A DNA stretch of 64,000 nucleotides, from NCBI GenBank assembly GCA_026874595.1, contig CM049307.1, forward strand, positions 58,100,870 to 58,164,869, in the 5' to 3' direction. The translations under genes were made by a program, and so were the position numbers. This DNA comes from Sipunculus nudus. Taxonomy: Eukaryota > Annelida > Sipuncula > Golfingiida > Sipunculidae. Shown piece after piece: positions 37,210 to 48,659 of the stretch; positions within the stretch are counted from its first letter, which is position 1, and the number at the start of each line of letters is the position of its first letter. The notes under the pieces were generated by a model. The model searched no databases. It was not told the origin of the DNA and saw only the letters and a program-made list of their open reading frames with translations.

Positions 37210-37338
37210 AACAGTACACAGGCCTCATACGTTAAACATGGCCCGTGTCGCCTGAACAGTACACAGACCTCATACGTTAAACATGGCCCGTGTCGCCTAA
37301 ACAGTACAGAGACCTCATACGTTAAGCATGGCCCGGTG
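37210..37338. repeat. 45-bp minisatellite, 2.9 copies
   Basis: Units start 'aacagtacacag' at 37210, 37255 and 37300, each containing 'cctcatacgttaa(a/g)catgg' and 'cccgtgtcgcct'. Because 45 is divisible by 3 a minus-strand frame stays open across it, but no other evidence supports coding. Confidence 0.9.
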
Positions 37339-37411
37339 CCGATATTTTCCTTTACACCCACCAACTCGCAGGGCAAAGAACGACGGGTCATCCTTGCCAT
37401 TACACAGATAA

Positions 37412-37691
37412 GGCCAAAAAAGGTATGGTTCTCAGGCACTTTTTTTCAGAAATCAGTGCGGGTGGGCGGGGTTTTTTATTACCTTTTTTGTGTTTCGATA
37501 AAAATGTCATATGATCACGGAAAAGCATGATAATAACATATTTTTTTTCTTAACGGGTAAAAGCAATACATAACAAAGGAAAACTTTATTATTCTAATTA
37601 ATTGAAGGATGAAAATCAAAATATTTTTTTTTATGCGGGGTTTTCAACATGGACGCGGGCGGTGCCCTGGGAATCATAGCTTTTTGTGGCC
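37412..37691 (-). mobile_element. PIF/Harbinger-like MITE, copy 4, inverted
   Basis: 280 bases with TAA duplications at 37409-37411 and 37692-37694. The left end is GGCCAAAAAAGGTATGG and the right end 'tagctttttgtggcc'. The 'cgcgggcggtg' block lies near the right, so it is inverted relative to the other four. Duplication unit 1 holds the unoccupied target: 'cagatatctcctctgtgtg' at about 36046 corresponds to 'cagataa' plus 'ttcctctgtgtg' on either side of this element. Confidence 0.88.
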
Positions 37692-38330
37692 TAATTCCTC
37701 TGTGTGGAAAATGCAAATATGTATACTAACACCGACACTCAATAATTAATTATCGGTTTTTCCTATCATTCTATCTTCGGCATGATTTTTCTAATCAATT
37801 CCTGTACCACTATAAGGGATACAGGTTACATATACAGGTACAAAATACAGATAAGAAGTAAGAAGCTAAGACGTATTACTTCAATGCATTTTAAAGTTCA
37901 TTCCTAACTAGAGCCAGTCGTGACAGTAAGAGAAAGAAACAGGTACTAACTTATCCATGGATATTCGATATCATAATAATTCCGACCCCTCACACAAGAC
38001 ACATCCTGAAAAAAAATAATCCTAATTAGTCCGCCTCCATCAACTCATATTTCCCCAGCTTCGTGTGTTTTGATTGATATCGTGGCAGTTAATCACGTGG
38101 TTTCCCCTTGATAGAGTCGTGTCTTGGGGGAACTGATATTCAGGATTTACAAGCCGGCCGAAGTCGCAGACAGAAGATAAACAACTTTAGATTGACATAC
38201 CGAGTTGCGAGTAGCCTCTGCTTAGAACATTAAAAAAAGGGTAACACTTTTTTCACATTTAAATACACACAAACACGAACGCAAACACACATACATTCCG
38301 ATTGGTTGCAGTGCTGCTGCAAAAAAGCAC

Positions 38331-39310
38331 AACTGCTACGACAACCCAACAAGGCTATTTTGTTTTAATTTCGAAAAGAAACATACTCGGCATACTTTCA
38401 AGTAATGAACTGTGACAAGTCTTAATCCCTAAATTTTTTTTGGCCGTTTCATTACTTACGGTCCAGTTGATATAAAACTCATCTATATATTTAATCAAGA
38501 TTTTAAAAGAGATACACTGGGGCCTGGGTGTTATATTATAGGCGATCATATTAGATAATAAACATCGGCTTTGATGATTGTTTAAGTCAATCATTTTAAG
38601 TTGCAACCTGACCACAAGAGAAAAATAATGATCATCCATAAAAGACTAAGTGTCAAAACTTTTTTGAACAATGCCCATGAGAGCCTCATGTAGCCCAGAT
38701 GTAAAAAAGAACATCATTACTGAAGATCGACCATTTTCTTAAACTAGAGGGGAAATACTAATCCGTCAAAACGCACGTGCTGACTGGGTTTAATTCTTAA
38801 TTTTTAACGCTGTTTAGCTCTCTAGGAAGAAAATAAATCCAGATCTAAGAACGTTCAGAAATTCGCTTGATTGGTGTATAGTCCAAGTGCTCCCTCATGC
38901 AATAGCCCCTGCGGAAAAAAGTCGCAGTTTTTTTTTTAGATTTATTGGGAAAATATGAGAAATAATACCTTAGGACATACTTGTACGTCATCGTTCCAAA
39001 CGGGTCAAGATGAATAAGACGTTGCTGAGGCGTAGCCATAGATGAATTGCGGGACAGATGTTGAGTGGTACCACCGTCAATACAGATATGATACTAATTT
39101 TAAACAAGGCCTAAAGGCCTAATGCGAAGCTGTGCAATGGGATATACATCAGGTATAATGCTCCTATAATAATATGCTTGACCATTACTTTTCAAGTACA
39201 TGTTTGACATGAATATGTACAATGTAAAAACTAAACATTTTGAACCTGAGTACAAGGACCATTTACACAAAAATCGCTCCTAAAATACAGGCTTAGACGT
39301 ATCAGCAATT
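38331..39310. other. AT-rich non-coding sequence
   Basis: Nothing recognised. Confidence 0.4.
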
Positions 39311-39680
39311 AGTGGCGCCACAAGTCCTTTGTATGAGAAAACCATCTATGTGTAATGGAAATAAAATATTCAAGCAGATACTGAAAACTACTCTCGAGCT
39401 ATGTGCACAGATGCATAAAAAAACAAGTGTAGGTGGCGCCACAAGTCTTCTATACGACAAATCTATAAGAGATGTATAAATATGCCCAATTTCAGGCTGA
39501 TATATCAAACAGCTAATGAGAATTAAGCAGGGACATACACTGTGCAAAAATTATTGTAGGTGGTACCACTAGTCTTGTATATGACGAAGCAGTCCAAGAT
39601 GTATAGATATGCACAATTTCAGGATGATATATCTAATCCCTCCTGATAAATAAGCAGGGACATAGACCAAATTTTGAGGC
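39311..39680. repeat. Tandem repeat, ~125-bp unit, about three copies
   Basis: Units start at 39311, 39431 and 39558 with 'aGgtggcgccacaagtc' or a variant (third: 'ggtggtaccactagtc'). Later shared phrases are 'gatgtata(a/g)atatgc', 'caatttcagg(c/a)tgatatatc' and 'aagcagggacata'. The GGTGGCGCCAC core recurs at 41024 and 61853. Confidence 0.75.
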
Positions 39681-39829
39681 AGATACATCAAACTAATCTG
39701 AGGAAGGCAGTTGTCAACCAAGTCAAGCGAAGATAATTGTCAAGTGCAGCTACTGCACTGAGTAAACTCCTAACCTGTACCTGGTTGCATTGACTGAACT
39801 CTTGACCTGTTACCTAATCTGATACAGTT

Positions 39830-40670
39830 GGCAGTCAGCCAAAGCTATAGAGACTTATTAAAACTTAGCCTGTTGCCAAATCTTAAACAGTTGGCAGTCT
39901 GCCAAGCCGTTCATAGATACACAATCTTTGTCTGTTGCCAAATCTGTTTATACATACTGCAAGACTTCGGCTTTTTTCAAGCTGAAATATTTATAAGATT
40001 TTTTTTTATCATAATGTATAGGATAATAACAGATGCCTATTGAAAGCTAAATCAGGATACAGATATATTTTATTCATGGATTATTTTACACATAAGTTGG
40101 ATACCAATTATTTATATTGCCTTACAGCTCTGCTTCTGCTAATAGACTCATAGAGCGCAGTCCGTTAAAGTACGGTGGACGGCGGACGGCGGACGACGAA
40201 CAGATGACGACGCGCCATGGCATTGGCTCACAGGTTCGCAAAACAACACTCACTTGCATCATATTTTGACACTTCCAAGTGCTACAATCTGAAAAAGCAG
40301 GTAGTTTTACCGCTGACAATAACTAAACAGCTATAGATAGATACAGACTGAATCTTGGCCTGTTGCTTAATCTGTAATGGTTGGCAGTCTTCTGAGCTAT
40401 TTATAGATACAGACAAGATCTTGGCCTGTAACCAAATCCGTTTACACATACTGAAATACTTTGGCTACATTGTTTTTTATCATGCTGACATATTCTTAAG
40501 ATTTTATTTTTTAAGTTTTGAATAAAACAGATGCCTATTAAAAGCAAAATCAGAATACAGATATATTTTATTCATGGATTTAGCTTACACATAAGTTGGA
40601 TATGGACATCCATTATTCATGTTGCCTGAACAGCTCTCCTTATATACTCACAGAGCTCAGCTTGCTACCG
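39830..40670. repeat. Direct duplication, ~500-bp offset
   Basis: 39880-40155 and 40370-40670 share 'ttggcagtc', 'cctgttgccaaatc', 'acagatgcctatt(g/a)aaag', 'acagatatattttattcatg' and 'acacataagttggata' in order, with the marker 'acagatgcct' at 40029 and 40527. Overall similarity is moderate. A 'ggacggcggacggcggacg' tract sits between them. Confidence 0.65.
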
Positions 40671-41465
40671 CAATAAATGTACAAGTTTTGTTTACCAAAG
40701 TTTCCCACAGTTCATTTCACAGTGCAAATTTAGCCAAAAATCATTTAGGTAAATTTGAATAAAGTCAACATAACATATTTCTTTTGCATTTTTACAGAAT
40801 TTGAAACAACAGTTTTGCAGAAGAAGACTTTTGAAACCTTCAGTTTGATACAGGCTTACTTGGCCACAAGACTAATTTAGCTTTCCGTGACTCTTTCAAA
40901 ACTCGATCTATTATTGTATAAAATAAACTTTTGACATTTTCATCATGAAACATGTATAATGCAGAAACTGAAAGGGGCTAAAATTACGAGTTCCTTGCAA
41001 GTAAAAAAAAAATAAGTCAATGTAGGTGGCGCCACAAAACCCTCAATTTCAAATATGAGTCATGTGATTAACATATGCACAAAACTTGGTGCTGCTAGCT
41101 CCTGTTGTTTCTGAGTTTTTGTTAGTATGCTTACTTAGCCAAATGACTATATTCCTGTACCTCGGCCAAAATACATCAAACCCAAACCATTTGAGAGAGC
41201 TTATCTTTGAGATCATTTCTGTGAAATATTGAACAATTTCGCTGAATGATTCCGGAAAAGAACTTTTTACCCTGTAAAATCTAAGTCTTTTGTAGATATC
41301 CAACGATTAAGGTCGCTCCAATAGTTAGTTATGTGACTGATTCTTCCATAAAATTTGGCGCCTCTGACGGTTTTTGAGATAGCATGGGTTAACTTAAGGA
41401 CGACGGACGACAGCGGACGGACGATACTGCGCCATCGCATAAGCTCACAGGTTAGCTAAAAAAAA
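40165..41465. repeat. Composite repeat with GGACG tracts and 'taagctcacaggt'
   Basis: Two GGACG-rich tracts (40168-40245 and 41398-41460) each run into 'cgcgccat(g/c)gcat(t/a)' and 'gctcacaggtt'. Between them lies the GGTGGCGCCAC word (41024). A minus-strand open stretch at 41049-41303 lies in the same repeat and I do not treat it as a gene. From memory such tracts are recurrent in mollusc assemblies. Confidence 0.5.
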
Positions 41466-42500
41466 CTTAATGTGTGATGCTAATCTGGGTGTGATAATAC
41501 GTGGCGACACATACCTCATTCTGAGCTGGATAAGACAGACACTTTTTTTAAATACTCTGTTGTGGCATTTCAGCTTACTGGCTCCATTGATTTTAAAAGG
41601 ATAATACATTTTACAGAGCATATTATTTTTATAACTGAATCGTACTGCATGAAAATATCTTTGTTAGTTTGTTACATAACATACATTGGATATTTAGAGT
41701 AACAGTATAAACGTGAAAATGGTCTCCCTCGTGTAAAACATTTGAATATGTGATTTTCATTAGAAGGTCGGCATGGGATTGGTTGTTCATAAAGAGACAG
41801 CATACACTATACAAGCCAGGTATCAACTGGTTGTGTCACAGGAATCGCAGTCTATCTTAAAATATAGTCAAGGACAAATTTATAGCAAGTTATTCAGGAA
41901 GGCTTTCGGCATAATGGTTACATTATGAAAGTCTGACATATAGGGCAAATGTTACTCTATAAAACACGGCTTCAGGTCCCTGATCATGCATTACAGTTAC
42001 TCAACTGATAAAACAGTCTTATTAATGGTGACATTTCCATTTAACAGAGTCATATTGGGATATGATTTAGGCTCGCGGATTTCATTCTCAAAAACAGAAG
42101 AAAAACCAGCTCTGATCTTAATAAAATCCTATTGCTTCACGCTTCTGTGAAATATCTTGGAAATCCAAGCGAAATTATTGGATGAGACAGCGCAACCTTG
42201 GCGTAGAATATTGGAGTATTTTATAGCTCACAGGTTCCATTTGTGAAATAGTAACCTGGCAAACTCAGGCCATAGCTGATATGATTGGCTCAGAAAGCCC
42301 TAAACCCCTTAAGATCTCAGAGAGATTGTTGGTTTGGTTTTTAGTTTTCCATGAAAGCTGTGTCAGATATGGTTCATATGTAACTTTGCGACTGGTAACA
42401 ATCTTGTGTCCGGTACCGAAATTTCTTCGGTTTAGAATGTACGCCAGTCTATATTATATGCCTTGCTAGGTTGAACGGAAATAATATTCGTTAGACATTT
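41466..42500. other. Non-coding sequence, nothing recognised
   Basis: No repeat or gene signal was seen. Confidence 0.4.
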
Positions 42501-42504
42501 GTGA

Positions 42505-42613
42505 AAGACCCGGACAGTCGAGTGTTAATACGTTCCACTTTCGCTGGGGGCGACCCAGAAAAAAGAGTGGGTTATAGTGGCCTGTATTAGGCCGATGGTT
42601 TTGTCCGGGTCTT
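42505..42613. repeat. 109-bp structure with perfect 12-bp inverted ends
   Basis: AAGACCCGGACA (42505-42516) and TGTCCGGGTCTT (42602-42613) are exact reverse complements. Inside, 'ctgggggcgacccag' forms a second hairpin and 'ggcctgtattaggcc' a third. The GC content and nested stems suggest a structured RNA or a very small MITE. No target duplication was identified. Confidence 0.5.
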
Positions 42614-42759
42614 CTTGTGTCTTCCACCCCTGCAGGCTAGCGAACGCAACTAACCGAGTCATGGAATGTGCCCAGATTAGGTATCATTAATATATGTAAA
42701 TCCATGAAAAAGAATATAGTTTAAAACTAAAAGCATAATAAAAGATTTTAAGAAAGTAT

Positions 42760-42925
42760 AACATTGTAAGGCAACAACTAGCAAATATATTTTCAAATTC
42801 TGAAATTTCTTGTGTGTCTTACCGATTGTGGTTTCCCTTGTCAAGGAGACTGTGTTCTCTAGTGTCGCTCTGTCTGTTTGCATATTGGTTTGTTTGCTCG
42901 TCAGTAGTTTTACGCAAAACATATT
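42760..42925 (-). repeat. Dispersed repeat family D, copy 4
   Basis: On the minus strand: 'gcaaacaaaccaatatgcaa', 'acagacagagcgac', 'cagtctccttgacaaggga'. This matches the 3' half of copy 1 with diverged order and spacing. Confidence 0.4.
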
Positions 42926-43285
42926 CAGCCATATTCCACAAAAGTTAGGAGAGGCATTTGCCTAGGCCAGGGTAGATTTACTTCAAATCTTAAATGGATC
43001 TAGAAAGACGGGCGGGTGGGTTTGAACTGTTTTATCTTGGCGGATGTGTGCGCTTGTTTTTATGGTATGGTTCTATAGTATACATACACGGCGTTTCGAT
43101 TTCGTTTCAAAATTAATGTTTGGTTCAGGGAAAAAATAATAAACATTGAGATAGGGAATTAATGAAAATTTATTAAAATCAATTAAATATTTACTGCTTT
43201 GAAAATTGCGAGAAATTAGATACAAATTTATATTTTGATAAGATATAGTTATAGGTCACCAATAAAAAGTGTTATATAAACCAGG

Positions 43286-43288
<3 letters not shown>
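42926..43288. other. AT-rich non-coding sequence
   Basis: Nothing recognised. Confidence 0.4.

Positions 43289-43330
<42 letters not shown>
43289..43330. repeat. (TA)n microsatellite
   Basis: About 42 bases of TA. Confidence 0.95.
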
Positions 43331-43332
<2 letters not shown>

Positions 43333-44520
43333 ACAACGAGGTGGCCTATGTATGTAAGACACATCATTGTTGGACCACACTTGCATATTCTTTTAGCAAA
43401 GTAGTACTTAAGTCTCCGGGGGACTTCAATAATAAATTGCAATTTCTATTTTTCTGTCATATGGGTAAAGTTCATTTCGACACTTTGTGGCTTGTGGCGC
43501 TGAGTAAAATAGTTAAAATATCATAAGGGGTTTATGTGGCGGACGGTGATCAGGTGAAACCTACAAACAAGAGACCTGTCAAGCGATGTTCCAGGTGTGT
43601 TTCGCAGCTGAAACTGACAAGCGACGCACTGGTGAAATTGAAATGTCTCAGATGAAACTGACAAGTGATGCCATACAGGTGGCACTCACCATGCAGCTGA
43701 AACAAATCCCAAGTATTTATCTCATGTTTTTGCATGCCGCATATACCACAGGCAATTGACACTGGGGGGGGGGGGTGATATTTTAAGCATTGAACGACCT
43801 CTATCACAACCGTCGTTGTTGCATATCTGATCGTTAAGTAAGTTGTTTCTTTTTCTTTTTAAGTGCCTATTTACCAAAAACATGCCGTTGTTCGCTCAAG
43901 AACGCCTTAAATATAACTTTTCTAAAATTTCTTGGTTTTCCTGTTACGCAGTAAAAGAGAAGGATGCGAAACCTGTCATCTTGATACGAGGTCTCGACAA
44001 GACCGATATAAATATAAAAATAATCTACTCTAATACTTCGTATTTACATTTGCCATTTTTATGTTGTGTTTGATCCGGTATACTTCCCGTTACAAAGCCA
44101 GACAACATAAAGATTAAAAAGTCTCAACTCCCAAATGGAAATTTGCTCAATAAAGTAAATATTCATGCGTGAGTATCAGCGCCAGAACATGTTTTTTTTA
44201 TTATTCAAAGTCATATATCATGTGTATACAAAGACCTAAAGTCAAGGAGACTTAGTTATTATGTATCAATCTTACTGTATGGTTTTCTTCCTACATAATC
44301 AATAGATAGTGCCTATATCTGGCAAAAACTCCATGCCTTATAAAAATAACGTGACACACTTAATTTAACATGGCAGATGACCTTGGATTGGTAGCCCTGC
44401 CTGGGCTTTAGTATTTGCGTTAACTAATAAAATGCATAAAATAAAACGTGATTCCATGTACCGATAGACTTAACTCAGTGCCAGCTCTCATCACTAAAGA
44501 ACTGTAAAGTCCGTATGGTG
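43331..44520. other. Non-coding sequence with short internal repeats
   Basis: At 43600-43665 'cagctgaaactgacaagcga' is followed by a partial repeat 'cagatgaaactgacaagtga'; a G-run lies at about 43766. No gene signal. Confidence 0.4.
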
Positions 44521-44604
44521 AATCCCTGATATTTGCATATTAAGGCGTCACAAGGCTCTTTCAGGACCTGACGATTACCCGGTATTTGCATATCAGGCCG
44601 TCAC
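44521..44604 (+). promoter_or_regulatory. Paired POU octamer plus CRE half-site modules
   Basis: ATTTGCAT occurs at 44531-44538 and 44584-44591, each followed after 7 bases by CGTCAC (44546 and 44599), so a ~31-bp module is repeated at 53-bp spacing. ATTTGCAT is the consensus POU/Oct site and CGTCA a CREB/ATF half-site. The surroundings up to 46.2 kb are CpG-richer and contain two 'tgattggcttagc' CCAAT elements (about 44940 and 45790). No transcript start can be placed. Confidence 0.3.
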
Positions 44605-45826
44605 GCCTCATGTGAGTGGCATCGTTTCTATGAGAACGCCAACAGCGGTCCTACAGCTCAACCCGCTTGGTAACATTCGCATCGAAATCAAGTATTTCTG
44701 TAGTCCACACATATATTACGGTCTATTCGGTAAATGCAAGGGCATATTGTAGACACTATCGCAACAAGTTTGTATCGACAGTTCCAGTAAAATTCCCTCT
44801 GCCGAGATGACAAAGCAACTGGCAGCATTTGTCCGAACGCGTGTATTCACTTCCAAATTGAGACTCGCGAATCGTGATCGTTTCTGTCAGCCGGTACATT
44901 TTGACTGCGCTCGTCGCGTGTGCTCCTGAATATACCACGCTGATTGGCTTAGCAACAGCTTGTTAGGCCTACTTCATTTTAAACAGGCCCACTTTCAAAC
45001 GTGGTGGTCCGATAAACGTGAACACTGAGGCCGAGGGTTATAGTTTTTAAAAGTCTCGCCAAACCCGACAGCCTAAAAATATTAATACACATTCAATGGG
45101 AATATTAGTAGCCAGTTGGAAGCCCGTAATAGGCGATGACTGAATGAACCATGTTGGTTTTAAAAAAAATTCTAGGAAAGACCTTAAATCAGCGAGGCGG
45201 TAATGTGTGGCGCTAACCGTCGGGAAACCGGCCAAGATTACCAGTCCATGAAAATAGAGCGCGCATGTTTGATTTCTATGTCAGAAGCAACAATTAAGTC
45301 ATAACCATTTCATGGACTGGGCCAGTCTATTGGATTGGGTGACGAATACGTTCCGGGTGGTGTATAGTTCCTTCCTAAAACGGGATTTAAGTTATATGTA
45401 TATAAAGGAAATGAGCATATTCGACTTCAGTAGTATGTAAATTAGCTGGTTTCAAATGAATGATTAAACTAAAGTTCGCTGCAAGATGCGGGGATGGTTT
45501 CTGTCAATACATAAACATTCCCAGTCAGGTAACAATCAACAATGAAAGAAATATATCCAGAGTCGATGGCATCCTTTGTTGGGACAGACTACATAATATG
45601 TAAGGTATTAGTCGGTATGATACGCTCTGAACACAGCGCGTGACCTCCCAGCCCAGTAACCATCCACTCACACGCCGTGGGAAATAGCAGGATTTTTAAG
45701 GTTTGGCAACATCAAGTCAGTTTGCGCTGGATCAAGTAAAATCTGACTGGCTCTGCGTTTAAAAAAATCTGCAGAACTGGTAGATGAAATCTGATTGGCT
45801 TAGCGCGCGTGTAAACAAACATAGTT
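44605..45826. other. CpG-richer non-coding stretch
   Basis: Contains the two inverted CCAAT elements noted above and 'gcgcgc' words at about 45258 and 45802. Nothing coding was recognised. Confidence 0.35.
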
Positions 45827-46138
45827 GTGCGGGGCAAGCTCGTGCGGCACGCAATACAGGAAACAGCAGGCAGTGGGGGGATAACTGACCTCAGACAAGT
45901 CAGTATAAAGACTGTGTTGAAAGCTGACGATTGCATCGTGTGTCTGTGTTGCCAAGCGCTTTCCACATCAGTGTTAAGTGACCGGTACCTCGAAGCCCAT
46001 CCGTTTGTGCTGGTGATACCTGAAATGTGTTTGGTTAAATATAACGCAGGGGGAATTCCACAGAGACAGCACCGCCTAGTGGCCAATACTGACCGGCAAC
46101 CGCGATTTAATGCAGCGTTTAGTGTAGCGAATAGTTGA
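45827..46138 (+). other. Unrecognised 103-codon open frame
   Basis: Starts MRGKLVRHAIQ and ends FSVANS before TAG... in a stretch less AT-rich than its surroundings. A 124-codon minus frame (45712-46086) overlaps it, so one or both are incidental. No signal peptide, membrane segment or known motif; cysteines cluster as CIVCLCC near residues 37-43. It lies downstream of promoter-like motifs, which is the only reason to mention it. Confidence 0.15.
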
Positions 46139-46649
46139 GCGTAGCGTAGCCGCTGCTAATGGAGCGTATCGGTATGATAGCCCGTTCTCATATATACAAA
46201 AACAATATTCAATCTATGGTATTTGTTCAGTGAGGGAATCCCTAAAGTCTTTAAGGAAATTATACAGATATGGTAAAAGGTCAGCGCAAGCGCTGGTGTA
46301 TATTTTACTTGTTTTTCGGAAGTTTGGAGAAGAATTTGAGTTGGTTAAATGACAAAAAAAAGGAAAGTGCCTAAAAGCTTTCGGTCCAAACGACGTCGTT
46401 CCCGCAGTGTAGACTTTAAGTAAACATGCTTTTAGCAGTGATCTTCCTGAACGAAGTGGCCATGGTCATAAATGGAGTGAGGTATATGTTTTCTTGTACG
46501 AGGGAATTTAAACTTCATAGATAATCCCATAGCGATCAGTGACGTGTACTCCAGACTACACTGAGTGGTCTATGCACTAGCTAACCTTGACCGTTTTTAT
46601 ATAACCTTGCAGCTCAAATTCTAAACCGACTGAAATGTTCCCCAGACGG

Positions 46650-46853
46650 ACTGAAATTGTAATGGACTACGGGACAGTACACTGAGCAACATTGACAGGT
46701 AACTGCACATTTTGGTTTCGGCAGTGTGTTTACTTGCTTCATGCTTTCATAGCCAGGCGGTCGAATGGCAATTAACTTCTCTTATTGCCTTGAGGTTTGC
46801 CTTAGTGCAAGTACATGTATGATTGCTTATAAAATAACCGATGAAATATTTCA
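46650..46853 (+). repeat. 204-bp direct repeat, copy 1
   Basis: Near-identical to 47431-47634 (about 8 differences by eye, roughly 96%). After the first two bases it starts TGAAAT and ends ATTTCA, giving LTR-style TG...CA ends with a 6-bp inverted match. Confidence 0.85.
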
Positions 46854-47430
46854 CATGATCATGATTTGACTATTACATGACTTGTTATCGCCGACACAGC
46901 TAGTAAGACAATAAAAAATATAGGTACTGTCATTTGGTGGCAAAGTTTACATCTAAGTTATGGATCTCTGTTTGGGCCGGCACAGAAGTTCCAGAATCCG
47001 TGACGTTGTGGTTGATTTGGATCACGTTTTTTTGCGTATGTTAGTATAATAAAATGATGGCATGGCAGCTAGGTCTGTGAGTTTGTGTGAACCAGATTGA
47101 AAACACTGTTGCGCTAATTAACATCATGTTGTTAACCTTTTTGACCTTTCGCGATTAGCAACACCACGAAAACTGAGATTATATGTTAAATAAAAACACG
47201 CCTATAAAATATAAGTAAAATTGATTTATGTACAAACAACAATTAATATCAACGTCAAAACATGAAGCAAAACACTAGGAATATATTTGTATGAGGACTT
47301 CCAGAAGGCAATTAATTCATTTATATAATAAAAGAATAGGTATCAGAACTTTGTACCGTTAAGGCTTGATAAATTCCTGCGATGAAAACCTCAAATGATA
47401 CACTACATTATGCCTAGCGCCTGCTTAACC
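46854..47430. other. 577-bp interval between the direct repeats
   Basis: AT-rich, without open frames, a tRNA primer-binding site next to the left copy, or a polypurine tract before the right copy. Confidence 0.5.
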
Positions 47431-47634
47431 ACTGAAATTGTAATGGACTACGGGGCAGTACACTGAGCAACATTGACAGGTAACTGCACATTTTGGTTTC
47501 GGCAGTGTGTTTACTTGCTTCATGCTTTCATAGCCAGGCGGTCGAATGGCAATTTGTTTCTCTTATTGCCTTGGGGTTTTCCTTAGTGCAAGTACATGCA
47601 TGATTGCTTATAAAATAACCGATGAAATATTTCA
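47431..47634 (+). repeat. 204-bp direct repeat, copy 2
   Basis: Same sequence as 46650-46853, in the same orientation. The outer flanks of the pair (acggac / taacct) do not match, so a 5-bp target duplication is not supported. Confidence 0.85.
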
Positions 47635-48659
47635 TAACCTGCCAGTCACCGTCTGAGCAAATCACCTCATTAGTATATGAGCAAATTTATTATTAAACCT
47701 GTTCATGATTATTTATCCATACATAACCATAAACAGACACCTTTGTACAACATATCTTGACCACATCAGCGATTATATGTTCAGCAGCTTACATGGCTTA
47801 AATGCATATAACAGCATATCATACCTTAAAGGATCATTTTATACATTTTAATGGATAAAATAAACAAGTGCGGTCTTCCATTAACATGAATCTATTCTGA
47901 ATATAAAACAAATTTCAAACATAAAGGGATCAATTTATGTTATGTATGCCCATAGCCACTAACTGCACTAGCTGGAGGACAATATCTGCTTAATTCTTTT
48001 TACATCTTGTATTTCACAAACACACGGTCAGGTTAATCCTGTTTAGTAATGATCAGCTAATTAGCTAAAAAGGATAAGGGTATGGAACTACAGAGGGAGT
48101 CCAGCATCAGTCCAGGAAGTGTACACAGAGATAGATACCAAAAGAGCATGGCCTCTATGCAGCAAATACTGTTTGCCCAAGCAATGTTCTTAACCAACTA
48201 TTTATTTTGGCACAAAACACATGCTCAGGCTTTGTGGGATATGTAAAGCTATATCCAGCTGGTGACAGCCCAGATGTAGCCAATGCAGTGGCTATTATTA
48301 GGTCACAGGTAGTCATGCTGGTGCTCTGCTCTGGGCCATGTTATGATATATGTGAGACTGGCCACAAGTTTAGACTAAGAGTGCTGAACATTCTAAACAT
48401 ACAACACTATGGACAGGTAAATTTGTAAAACATCATGTCCAATGGTAACTCCAAATGCAAATCGTCTAAAAATCAGAATTTAGATTTCACCAGTTCAATA
48501 CTTTTATACACAGTAAGCTCTCTCCTGAAAATGGAATAATTAACGCAATTTAACAGACCTGGGCATTACATTTTGGTTAAAGTAACAATCTCCTCAATGT
48601 TACAACAACCATATATTTGGCCCACAGAAACCGCATAAAAAATCATATATTTTTTTTTA
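47635..48659. other. Non-coding sequence
   Basis: A 73-codon open stretch at 48207-48428 ends near a plausible donor (acag|gtaaat) but has no recognised domain. Confidence 0.35.

Larger units (their letters stand above)
36672..38330. repeat. Tandem segmental duplication, unit 2 (with insertions)
   Basis: Parallels unit 1 at 36672-36830 and again at 37395-38330; the two aligned parts look roughly 85% identical. The interruptions are 36831-37394 (a 45-bp minisatellite and a hairpin) and the MITE at 37412-37691. Confidence 0.8.

Noticed and set aside
37185-37439. Minus-strand repeat protein (GPCLTYEVCVLFRRH-type)
   Set aside because: Product of a 45-bp minisatellite whose length is a multiple of three; it runs into the MITE terminus.
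46650-47634. Confident TRIM/LTR retrotransposon call
   Set aside because: No primer-binding site, polypurine tract or flanking duplication; kept as a direct repeat with a finding.
48207-48428. 73-codon frame ending near a plausible splice donor
   Set aside because: No acceptor of matching phase and no motif; noted only in the regional entry.
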